Part shown: one piece after another, positions 44,879-52,593 of the stretch
Position numbering within the stretch: the first letter of the stretch is position 1
Layout: every line of letters begins with the position of its first letter
NCBI GenBank assembly: GCA_014192545.1
Contig: BJHL01000001.1
Location: 763,106-827,105 of the forward strand
Direction: 5' to 3'
Length of the DNA stretch: 64,000 bases
From: Phycisphaerae bacterium
Lineage (GTDB): Bacteria > Planctomycetota > Phycisphaerae > Phycisphaerales > UBA1924
Notes under the pieces: generated by a model
What the model was told of the DNA's origin: nothing
The model's database searches: none
What the model saw: only the letters and a program-made list of their open reading frames with translations
Made by a program: the position numbers and the translations under genes

Positions 44879-45757
44879 ATGGCCGGTGCCCTCTCACAAA
44901 TTATCGGTAAAACCCTCGCCCCAGTCGCCCTCCCTCTCATGCGATCGCTGTGGCCATCGGACAAGTATCTCTGGCCCGTCGCCCTCATGCAAGGCAGTGC
45001 ACGCAGCGATGCCGCCCAAGAAGTCTGGTCCGCCACACCAGACGGCATCCAACTCCTGCTGCGTCCAGGCATCTACCCCGACTGCGCCATGCTCTACGGT
45101 GTCTTCGAAATCAAAACCGTCCAGCTCATGCGCTCGCTCCTCAAGCAAGGCGACACAGTCATCGACGTCGGCGCCAACGTCGGCTGGTTCAGTCTCCTGA
45201 CGGCCAAAATCGTCGGCCCATCGGGTAAAGTTCACGCCTTCGAGCCCCTGCCCCAAAATCAGCGCCGCCTCCAAGCCAATATGGACAAGAACGGTCTCAA
45301 GAACATCTCACTTCACCCAGTCGGCGCAGGCGAAGCCGACGGCGAGTTCGAGTTCTACTCCTTCGAGAACGACATGCTCGCTTCGCTCCGCCCCGTCATG
45401 GAAGGCGGCACGAAAATCAAATGCCAGGTCCGCACGCTCGACCAAGAGCTGCGCGATGTCCAGTCCTGCAAAGTCTTCAAGATCGATATCGAAGGTGCCG
45501 AAGCCATGGCCCTGCGAGGCGGCACCGATTTCATCCGCCGCACCAAGCCCCACATCGTCGTCGAGTTCAATGTCGATGCACTCAAAGCCTTCGGGGAGTC
45601 GCCCGCATCGATCACCAAGCTCATTCGCAGTATCGATTCGGCGTACGAGCCCTTCACCATCGACGGCTTCTCGCACAAGCCCATCACCCAGTCGCACATC
45701 GACACCTGGAACACCCGCATCTACGAAAACGTCTGGTTCAAGCCCAAGGGCAGCTAA
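44879..45757 (+). CDS. FkbM-family methyltransferase
   Basis: SAM-dependent O-methyltransferase of 292 residues. The SAM-binding motif is VIDVGANVGWFSLLTAKIVG followed by VHAFEPLPQNQRRLQANM; the later KVFKIDIEGAEAMALRG is the FkbM signature. About the first 60 residues are an extension. GGAG precedes ATG 44879. It is the only plus-strand gene inside the polysaccharide locus and is divergent from the double glycosyltransferase. A likely role is methylating a sugar of the repeat unit. Confidence 0.9.
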   Translation: MAGALSQIIGKTLAPVALPLMRSLWPSDKYLWPVALMQGSARSDAAQEVWSATPDGIQLLLRPGIYPDCAMLYGVFEIKTVQLMRSLLKQGDTVIDVGANVGWFSLLTAKIVGPSGKVHAFEPLPQNQRRLQANMDKNGLKNISLHPVGAGEADGEFEFYSFENDMLASLRPVMEGGTKIKCQVRTLDQELRDVQSCKVFKIDIEGAEAMALRGGTDFIRRTKPHIVVEFNVDALKAFGESPASITKLIRSIDSAYEPFTIDGFSHKPITQSHIDTWNTRIYENVWFKPKGS

Positions 45758-45798
45758 GTAAACCGCGCCCGCGATCCCGCAGAAGCGACAAACAATCC

Positions 45799-46809
45799 TC
45801 ACACCAACGTCCGCCGCGGCACAAAATGATGCTGCCCGGGCTCTCGCTGCTGCTTCACCCACCGCAAAAAATGTCCCCACGCGCCAGGCTGCAAGACACT
45901 CGCAGCCTTGCCGATTGCGGCCAACTTCTGCCCGCGCTTCGCCATCACCGCCGACACAATCAGCTTCTGCATGTTCTGCGAAACACTCAGTGCCGGCACA
46001 CTCACCCGCTGCGTGCCCTGATCCGTCCGCACATCTACAAATCCCGCGCTGCGCACATCCGCCGGAATCAAATTCCAGAACACCTCGCGCAAATCATGAA
46101 ACTCCTGAAACAACGACTGCGTCGTCATCTTCGAGCTGATGGTCTCATGCGCCCCCTGATGTTGATTCACCAGCGGCTTCATGATCTCCACCAGATCCCC
46201 GTGTGAAAGCACCGTCGCCTTCCACAACGTATCGACGTTGCTCACAATCGTCTTGCTCTCCGGAAACCGCACGCCGCACTCAAAGTACACGCGCCGCGGA
46301 ATCATCGCTTGAATGGGCGTACCCAAATCAGCATCTTGCATCAGCATCGCCAGGTGCACCGCGTTCTGCTGCAGCGCTCGCACGGGCACACTGCCCACAT
46401 TCCCCGGTGCCCGCAGCGTGCCGTTCAAATAGCGATCAACCCCGCACACAATCAGCGCCGCATCCGGCGCCTTCTGCGCCACCGCCCAAAACTCTGCAAG
46501 ACACTCCGGCTTGAACGCATCATCATCAAACAGCGGCTTGATCCACTGCCCGCGCGCCAAGCTACACGCGTGATTCAAATTCCCCGCCTGCCCCGCCTTC
46601 CCCGGATTCTGCACAATCCTAATCCGCGAATCTTCCGCCGCAATCTCGCTCGTCTCAGCAAACGCCGTCCCACCCGGACGCTCGTCATCGCTCACGATCA
46701 CTTCCCAATTCGTCAACGTCTGCGACCGCACGCTCGCAATCGCTCGTCGCAGCAATTCATGCCGCTTATACGTCGGAATCACCACTGAAATGACAGGCGT
46801 GTTCTCCAT
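45799..46809 (-). CDS. Family 2 glycosyltransferase
   Basis: GT-A enzyme of 336 residues opening NTPVISVVIPTYKRHELLRRAIASV, with EVIVSDDERPGG, NLNHACSLARGQWIKPLFDDDAF (DxD-type) and a C-terminal half of unrecognised type. The start at ATG 46809 fits homology better than 46848. It is 40 bases from the acetyltransferase on the same strand and probably co-transcribed with it. Confidence 0.87.
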   Translation of the reverse strand: MENTPVISVVIPTYKRHELLRRAIASVRSQTLTNWEVIVSDDERPGGTAFAETSEIAAEDSRIRIVQNPGKAGQAGNLNHACSLARGQWIKPLFDDDAFKPECLAEFWAVAQKAPDAALIVCGVDRYLNGTLRAPGNVGSVPVRALQQNAVHLAMLMQDADLGTPIQAMIPRRVYFECGVRFPESKTIVSNVDTLWKATVLSHGDLVEIMKPLVNQHQGAHETISSKMTTQSLFQEFHDLREVFWNLIPADVRSAGFVDVRTDQGTQRVSVPALSVSQNMQKLIVSAVMAKRGQKLAAIGKAASVLQPGAWGHFLRWVKQQREPGQHHFVPRRTLV

Positions 46810-46849
46810 CGCTCGCTCAATCCTTCCATAACCAATTCGCAGCCTCACG

Positions 46850-47455
46850 CTACCGACTGAACTTCGCCCGATCCTTCACCTTCACCGCCGGGTTCCCTGC
46901 ATAAATCGACCACGCATCCAAATCCTTCATCGCACACCCCCGCGCCCCCAGCACCGCCCCCTCGCGCACCCGCACGTTGGGGCCCACAAATCCATCCGCC
47001 GCTACCCACGCGTAATCCTCAATCACAATGGGCGGCCGCAGCAAAGGCATATCCGGCTTGCGATGGTCATGCGTCCCCGCGCACAAGTGCGCTCCCTGCG
47101 ACACACTCACATGCGCCCCAATCGTCACCTTCCCCAGGCAATACACAATCGCGCGATCACCAACGCTGCTGTTGTCGCCCACAATCAAATTCCAAGGCTG
47201 CTCAATCAGCACCGTGGGCCGCAACCGAACGGGAGAACCAATCTTCGCCCCAAATATTCGCAGCAGCCCATTGCGCACGCCATACCAGTTATGAAACGTC
47301 AGCCGAAACAGCTTCTGTCCCACATAATTCCACAGCACGCGACCAATCTTCTCCTTCGTCGTGTACGGACTCACCGCCCGATCCGCCAGCGACATCGCCT
47401 CCAGCGCATCATCCTGCGTGTCCGCACCCACACGATCAGAAGGCCGCTCGCTCAC
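46850..47455 (-). CDS. WcaF-like O-acetyltransferase (left-handed beta-helix)
   Basis: Hexapeptide-repeat acyltransferase of 201 residues. The N-terminal helical part is TKEKIGRVLWNYVGQKLFRLT. NWYGVRNGLLRIFGAKIG is typical of colanic-acid-type acetyltransferases. The repeat helix includes VGDNSSVGDRAIVYCLGKVTIGAHVSVSQGAHLC, and the catalytic His is probably in AGTHDHRKPD. It overlaps the stop of the gene at 47452 by four bases (ATGA), so translation is coupled. Expected function: acetylation of the exopolysaccharide repeat unit using acetyl-CoA. Confidence 0.9.
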   Translation of the reverse strand: MSERPSDRVGADTQDDALEAMSLADRAVSPYTTKEKIGRVLWNYVGQKLFRLTFHNWYGVRNGLLRIFGAKIGSPVRLRPTVLIEQPWNLIVGDNSSVGDRAIVYCLGKVTIGAHVSVSQGAHLCAGTHDHRKPDMPLLRPPIVIEDYAWVAADGFVGPNVRVREGAVLGARGCAMKDLDAWSIYAGNPAVKVKDRAKFSR

Positions 47456-49641
47456 GAAGGCCTCCCGCTTGTATTCGAGCTATCGCGCCGCGCCTCATCG
47501 CCTCGCAGCGCCAGCATCTCGCGATACTTCGCAATACTCGTGAACTCATACCACGCCAGCAGCCGGCACATCACAAACCCCGGATACCCATCCATAAACC
47601 CGCGCTGCACGAAATACGAATACAAAAACCGCAGCGTGGGCCTGAACGGCAACTTCCTCGCGACGCTCTTCATCCAGCGCCGCCGCTCAATGGGCTCGCC
47701 AAACATCTTCGCCCGCACCGCACCCTTGTCCTTGGCCTCCATCGCGTGGGCTTCCCACGTCGTGTAGCGGTTGTGCTTCTCAATCCACGCTGCCAAATCC
47801 GGGTATGCGTAGTGCAAAAACTCATTCGACAAGTACCCGGCTTTGCCCGTGTACAAAACAATGTGCTCGTGCACTTCGTTGTCGCCGCTGCCCGTGTCAC
47901 CAAGCGTGCCGATGCGCTCATACCGCCCTAATTTGTGCTTGAGCAGTCGCACATTCCAGCTCGGGTAATACCCGCACCCTCTGATCCACTTCCCAAAGAA
48001 CATAAACCGCCGATTGACCCAGTACCCATCGCCGCAGCCCGCCTGCGCAAACTTCCCTTCAGGCTTCCACGATCCCTCAACCACACGCTTGATCTCCTGC
48101 GCCAACTCCGGCGTCATGTATTCATCCGCGTCCAGAATCATGACCCATTCGTTCTTCCAGGGCACATTCTCTAGCGCCCAGTTCTTCTTCTTAGGCCAGC
48201 CCGTGCTGCGGTCATACCGGAACTGATACACATCCGCGCCCATCGCCTGCGACAACGAAATCGTCTGATCCGTCGACGCACTGTCAACCACCACCAGCTC
48301 CGTCGCCCACTGACACCGCCGCAAACACTCCACAATGTTCCGCTGCTCGTTCTTCACCGGCACCAAAATCGAAACGTTCACGCTACCCGCCGCCGGAAAA
48401 TCACCATCGGGCATCTTCGTCGGGTTCAGCTTCGCGCGCATCTCAACCACATCGCTGCGCACCGCATCAGCAATCGGCACACCATCCGTCTTGGGAACAA
48501 CCGGCATGTCATTCGCCACTCGCGCAACCGCTGCCACAGCTCCTGCCACACCCGGCGCAGCCGTCACCACTGTCGCAGGCGTAGTCGCAGCCAAAGGCGT
48601 CCCCAGCGAACTCTGATCCTTCACCGCCGCATACTGCGAAAGCGGCACCGTCGGCGCATCACCCTCCGCAATCGCCAACCCCTGCACCTTCGCCGGAGGC
48701 GTGCTGGCCGGGCTCGCTTTGGCAACCGCCACCGCCCCGCTCGCCAATCCGCTCGAACGAATCTCCGCCATCTTCAGCGCAATAAACAAGTCATACGTCG
48801 CCAAAAACAAGCAGAACCGAAACCCCGTGAGCCCATCAAGTATGCCCAGCTTGATGACATACATATACAAAAACCGCCACAACGCCGTAAACGGCAGCCG
48901 CGGCAGCACATTGCGCTTCAGCCACCTTCGCGTCGCAATCCCCCGCTCCAGTGGCCCCGCATCTTCACCCTTCCGCAAAATCTGCTCGCGTGTGAGTTCG
49001 CGCGCTTCCAGCGTGCTGTAGCGATTGTGCTTCGCAATCAAATGCTCCAAGCCACGCCGGTCCTCATGCAGCATCAAGTTGCGCAGCCGGCTCGTCGGCC
49101 CATCCACAATCATGTGCTCATGCACTTCGCGCTCTTCGTACCGCGCCTTGCCTTTCTTGAAAAGCCGTAAGTTGTAACTGGGAAAATACCCGCAATGCTT
49201 GATGGGCTTACCTAGAAAGTACGTCAACCGATTGACATAAAACCCCGCCATCTGCTGCGAAGCCGCATCGCCCCGCGCAATCATCAGCATCTCATCGCGA
49301 AGCTGAGGCGTCACCGCTTCATCTGCATCCAAAATGAAAACCCACTCCGTCGCAATCGGCAGATTCGTCAGCGCCCAGTTCTTCTGCCTTGCATAGCCAA
49401 GCCAAGGCTGCACCACCACCTTCGCCCCATGCTTCTCCGCAATCTCGCGCGAATGGTCCGTGCTCTCGCTATCCACCACAAAGACCGCATCCGCCCACCC
49501 CTTCACGCTCTCCAGCGCAAAAGGCAAGTTCGCCTCTTCATTAAACGTCGGCACCACCACTGTGATGTTGCTGTGCCGCCGACCGCTGTCACCAGCAGCC
49601 GCAGAAGTGGGGGACCCAGAGTTGTTCGCGCTCGTCGTCAT
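47452..49641 (-). CDS. Fused double family 2 glycosyltransferase (WaaE/KdtX-like)
   Basis: Protein of 729 residues with two GT2 units. Unit 1 (about 25-300) has ITVVVPTFNEEANLPFALES, VVDSESTDHSREIAEKHGA, ILDADEAVTP and CGYFPSYNLRLFKKGKARYEEREVHEHM. Unit 2 (about 410-720) has VSILVPVKNEQRNIVECLRR, VVDSASTDQT, ILDADEYMTP and CGYYPSWNVRLLKHK. Both keep the LPFxxxxRFLYxY end typical of lipopolysaccharide core glucosyltransferase WaaE. An Ala/Pro/Thr-rich linker of about 100 residues joins them. GAAGGAA precedes ATG 49641. It is the second double transferase in this locus. Confidence 0.9.
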   Translation of the reverse strand: MTTSANNSGSPTSAAAGDSGRRHSNITVVVPTFNEEANLPFALESVKGWADAVFVVDSESTDHSREIAEKHGAKVVVQPWLGYARQKNWALTNLPIATEWVFILDADEAVTPQLRDEMLMIARGDAASQQMAGFYVNRLTYFLGKPIKHCGYFPSYNLRLFKKGKARYEEREVHEHMIVDGPTSRLRNLMLHEDRRGLEHLIAKHNRYSTLEARELTREQILRKGEDAGPLERGIATRRWLKRNVLPRLPFTALWRFLYMYVIKLGILDGLTGFRFCLFLATYDLFIALKMAEIRSSGLASGAVAVAKASPASTPPAKVQGLAIAEGDAPTVPLSQYAAVKDQSSLGTPLAATTPATVVTAAPGVAGAVAAVARVANDMPVVPKTDGVPIADAVRSDVVEMRAKLNPTKMPDGDFPAAGSVNVSILVPVKNEQRNIVECLRRCQWATELVVVDSASTDQTISLSQAMGADVYQFRYDRSTGWPKKKNWALENVPWKNEWVMILDADEYMTPELAQEIKRVVEGSWKPEGKFAQAGCGDGYWVNRRFMFFGKWIRGCGYYPSWNVRLLKHKLGRYERIGTLGDTGSGDNEVHEHIVLYTGKAGYLSNEFLHYAYPDLAAWIEKHNRYTTWEAHAMEAKDKGAVRAKMFGEPIERRRWMKSVARKLPFRPTLRFLYSYFVQRGFMDGYPGFVMCRLLAWYEFTSIAKYREMLALRGDEARRDSSNTSGRPS

Positions 49642-49690
49642 GCGTTCCTTCACACAAGCCACTTCAATCTTCCAACCACACACTCAACTC

Positions 49691-50983
49691 TCAATGCGCC
49701 CCCGCGTGCCCTGCCCCCGCATGCTCGGCCTTCCCCCGCGCCGGCGCCGCCGGCAACCCGCGCGTAATCACATCACAGAAATCCCCACACAGCGTCTTCT
49801 TGCTCAGCTTCGTGCTAATCACTTCCGCCGCCCGCTTGCCCATCTCCGCAAACTGCTCAGGCGACGTATTCAGCATCTCTTGCAGCACGCGCACGCACCC
49901 ATCCACATCCCCGTGCGACACATGCCACCCAATCTTGTACTTTTCAATAATGTCGCTCACATGGCTCGGGTTCGGCCCCAAAAGCAGCACAGGCCGCGAC
50001 ACCGCCATCGCCCCATACACCTTGCACGGGTGCACGATCCCCACCACATCATCACCAATCGACACCACGTGCACGTCCGCCGCGCTCAATGAATACTTGA
50101 TCTCCTTGAACGGCTGATAAGGCAAACTCACAATATTCTTCGCCCCCACCGCGATGCGATCATCCACTTCTTTCTTGCCGCCCCCGCCGCCAATGCAGTA
50201 CAGCACCAGCCGCTTTTCATCCTTCATGCGCTCCGCCGCATCCAGCAGCGTCTTCAGCGGGTTCGCCGGACTGTGATTGCCCGAATACATCACCACAAAC
50301 TTCTCGCGGTTGTCGCCACCCAACCCATGCTTCTGCCGAAACGGATTATCCCCGTGCGCAATCCGCTGCGTCTCTTCTTCATGAGGCCAGGGCGGACTCG
50401 CCACCGTCTTCTCGCGCACCGGCACACCCTTCACCGCGATGCGATCCAGCATGAACCGGTCCATCACCACAATGTCACTGGCCTGCCGCAAAATCACGCG
50501 ATTGAAAAAATCAAACACCCGAGCCTGCAAGCTTGTCGCCGAAATCTTCTTCATCGCAATCATCTGGTCCGGGTTCAAATCCATCAGCCAGTACTTCACC
50601 GGCACACCCCGCAGCTTGCTCAATATCGCCCCAACCACACCACAAAACGGCGGGCTCGTGCTCACCATAATCCCCGCCAGATCTTCCACCAGCAAGCTGC
50701 GAAAAAACGCCTGCATCACAAACAAGCTCTGCCCCAAAAGCCTCGCCGCGATGCTGCTCTTGCCAAAGCTGCTAAAGGGCAGCCGCACCACCTCAACCCC
50801 ATCCAGCATCTCGCGCTTCGCGTACTGCTTGCTCGGGTCGTCATACCCGTTCGCCGCCGCGTACACCTTCACGTCATACCCGCGCTTCACCAGTTCCGCC
50901 GCCGCGTCCGCAATGTGCTGCCCCACACTCGCCGGGTCCGGCACATACACCTGCGACAAAATAAGTATGGTCGGTCTTGGCAC
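49691..50983 (-). CDS. Family 4 glycosyltransferase (WbuB/WcaI-like)
   Basis: GT-B enzyme of 430 residues opening MPRPTILILSQVYVPDPASVGQH. MVSTSPPFCGVVGAIL and KYWLMDLNPDQMIAM match the WbuB/WcaI group that acts on fucose-type or N-acetyl sugars. The donor half has VVMYSGNHSPANPLKTLLDAA and DDVVGIVHPCKVYGAMAVSRPVLLLG. It is not closely related to the GMLDDWS set downstream. The C-terminus ends in His/Ala/Gly-rich residues. It is the first gene of the minus-strand run. Confidence 0.9.
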   Translation of the reverse strand: MPRPTILILSQVYVPDPASVGQHIADAAAELVKRGYDVKVYAAANGYDDPSKQYAKREMLDGVEVVRLPFSSFGKSSIAARLLGQSLFVMQAFFRSLLVEDLAGIMVSTSPPFCGVVGAILSKLRGVPVKYWLMDLNPDQMIAMKKISATSLQARVFDFFNRVILRQASDIVVMDRFMLDRIAVKGVPVREKTVASPPWPHEEETQRIAHGDNPFRQKHGLGGDNREKFVVMYSGNHSPANPLKTLLDAAERMKDEKRLVLYCIGGGGGKKEVDDRIAVGAKNIVSLPYQPFKEIKYSLSAADVHVVSIGDDVVGIVHPCKVYGAMAVSRPVLLLGPNPSHVSDIIEKYKIGWHVSHGDVDGCVRVLQEMLNTSPEQFAEMGKRAAEVISTKLSKKTLCGDFCDVITRGLPAAPARGKAEHAGAGHAGAH

Positions 50984-51446
50984 GCATCAGCTCTCATCAA
51001 AAAGGAACAACCCTGGAAAGGCCCGCAGGGTATTCAGACACCCCACCGCACGAACCGGCCCCAAAACTATCGGGCACCCAAACCAACCATGCCACCCGCC
51101 GCCGCTACTCGCCAGACGCGCACCCACTTCATGTCCAGCTAACACGCATAACCCGCACAACCCGCACGCACAAAATCTTTTCGACTTGCTCACTTGACCC
51201 ACCCCCCGCGCGCCAATAGCCTTCTCCGCAATGTTGTTCTCCCAAGCCCATCTCGCATGCACGCAATGCCACGCCGCTCCCGGCGGGCCCGCGTTCTGCA
51301 TGTGAGACCTTGGCAGTCTCGCTCGCAAGTCAACGCCGGCCCCTCTCGGGTCGGCGTTGTTGTTTCAGTCGCTCCCTGCGACGCAAACAACGCCCCCGCG
51401 AGAAGCCGGTCCAAACCACGGTGCACCGCACCAAAAGGACCCGCCC
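50984..51446. other. Intergenic region and hisG leader
   Basis: A 463-base divergent gap. The left part (to about 51180) is C-rich without a gene. The right part holds the structured leader listed separately. Confidence 0.55.
51231..51366 (+). ncRNA. Structured leader or small RNA ending in a terminator, before hisG
   Basis: A small stem (GAGAC/GTCTC, 51304-51320) is followed by a strong terminator: CAACGCCGGCCC pairs imperfectly with GGGTCGGCGTTG and continues TTGTTT (51331-51366). The hisG start is only 80 bases further on. A 24-codon frame (51231-51305) opens MLFSQAHLACTQCH with just two His codons. It could be an attenuator or an independent small RNA; I recognise no family. Confidence 0.45.
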
Positions 51447-52370
51447 ATGACCACCTTCGCTTCCAACCCAAAGACCTCCTTCTCCCGTGTCCCGCGCTCA
51501 CTCAGCGCAGAATCCACCACCCTGCGCCTCGCCATCCCCAACGGCCCGCGCCAAGCCGCCGTCATCGAACTCCTCTCCCAAGCCGGCCTGCGCCCCGCCG
51601 AAGGCCTCACCCCCCAGCGTCCCCTCCTGCCGCTGCCCAACAGCGATTGCAAGGCCCTTTCGCCGCAAAACATCATCGGCATGCTCGCCACCGGCTCGCG
51701 CGACCTGGGCTTCGCAGGCAGCGACTGGGTCGAAGAACAAGGCGTTGACCTCGTCGAACTCGTCGACACAGGCCTCGACCCCGTCAGCATCGTCGCCGCT
51801 GCACCAACCGACTTGCTCGACGCCGGGCGCCTGCCCCAGCGCGAACTCATCGTCGCCAGCGAATACGAAAAACTCGCCCGCGCCTGGATCGCCTCACGCG
51901 ACCAACGCGCCCGCTTCGTTCGCACCTACGGCGACACCCAAGCCTTCACCCCCGAAGACGCCGACGTCATCATCGACGCCGTCGCCTGGCGCAGCCCCCA
52001 ACCCGGCCCAGGCCTCACCATCATCGAAGACATCATGCGCACTTCAACCAAGCTCTTCGCCAGTCGCCAAGCCATGAGCGACCCCGACAAGCGCCGCCGC
52101 ATCGAAGACTTCGCCATGCTCGTCCGCAGCGTCCTCGCCGCCCGCGAACGCGTCATGATCGACCTCAACGTCAGCGCAACCAACTTCAGCGCCGTCATCG
52201 AATCCCTCCCCTGCATGCGCGAACCCACCGTCGCCCCCCTCAACGGCGGCATGGGCTTCGCCGTCCGCGTCGCCGTCCCCCGCGTCAACCTCGCCCAACT
52301 CATCCCCATCATCAAAGCAAGAGGCGGCACCGACATCGTCGTCACCCAACCCAGCCAAATCGTGATCTAA
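51447..52370 (+). CDS. hisG: ATP phosphoribosyltransferase (long form)
   Basis: First enzyme of histidine synthesis, 307 residues. TLRLAIPNGPRQAAVIELL opens the catalytic part after a 25-residue extension; MLATGSRDLGFAGSDWVEEQGVDLVEL, VIIDAVAWRSPQPGPGLTIIEDIM and the C-terminal regulatory domain (MIDLNVSATNFSAVIESLPCMREPTVAPL) follow. The C-terminal domain means the long, self-sufficient, His-feedback type that needs no HisZ. AAGGA precedes ATG 51447. No other his gene is adjacent. Confidence 0.93.
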   Translation: MTTFASNPKTSFSRVPRSLSAESTTLRLAIPNGPRQAAVIELLSQAGLRPAEGLTPQRPLLPLPNSDCKALSPQNIIGMLATGSRDLGFAGSDWVEEQGVDLVELVDTGLDPVSIVAAAPTDLLDAGRLPQRELIVASEYEKLARAWIASRDQRARFVRTYGDTQAFTPEDADVIIDAVAWRSPQPGPGLTIIEDIMRTSTKLFASRQAMSDPDKRRRIEDFAMLVRSVLAARERVMIDLNVSATNFSAVIESLPCMREPTVAPLNGGMGFAVRVAVPRVNLAQLIPIIKARGGTDIVVTQPSQIVI

Positions 52371-52382
52371 CCCCACACCGAC

Positions 52383-52412
52383 ACCGGACCTGAGGCCCTG
52401 CGAAGGTCCGGA
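52383..52412 (+). repeat. 30-base CCGGACCT dispersed repeat, copy 3
   Basis: It matches copies at 8904-8933 and 9001-9030 with a few changes (GGCCCTGCG in the loop). It lies 12 bases after the hisG stop and could act as its hairpin terminator. Confidence 0.75.
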
Positions 52413-52443
52413 TCGATCACCCAAAACACACCATCCACGCACA

Positions 52444-52524
52444 CCCGACACCCACCCCGGCGGCCCCCCGCTTCGCGCTTCTTGGAGGAGAGGCCGCGCG
52501 AAGCCCAGCCGCCGGGGTGTCGGG
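52444..52524. repeat. Large inverted repeat (cruciform-like)
   Basis: The outer stem CCCGACA/TGTCGGG, middle stem CCCCGGCGGC/GCCGCCGGGG and inner stem GCTTCGCGC/GCGCGAAGC fold 81 bases into one long hairpin with a small bulge and a purine-rich apex. It ends 69 bases before the next start codon. Confidence 0.75.
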
Positions 52525-52593
52525 GGGATGGGAAAGTTTGCTAGAACCGCACGCGACCCGGATGCGAAAGTTGTGACGAAAGGAGGGGGTTCT

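Noticed and set aside
51231..51305. CxxCH haem-binding-like motif (CTQCH) in the 24-codon frame before hisG
   Set aside because: The frame is too short for a cytochrome and has no signal peptide; the motif is most likely chance.
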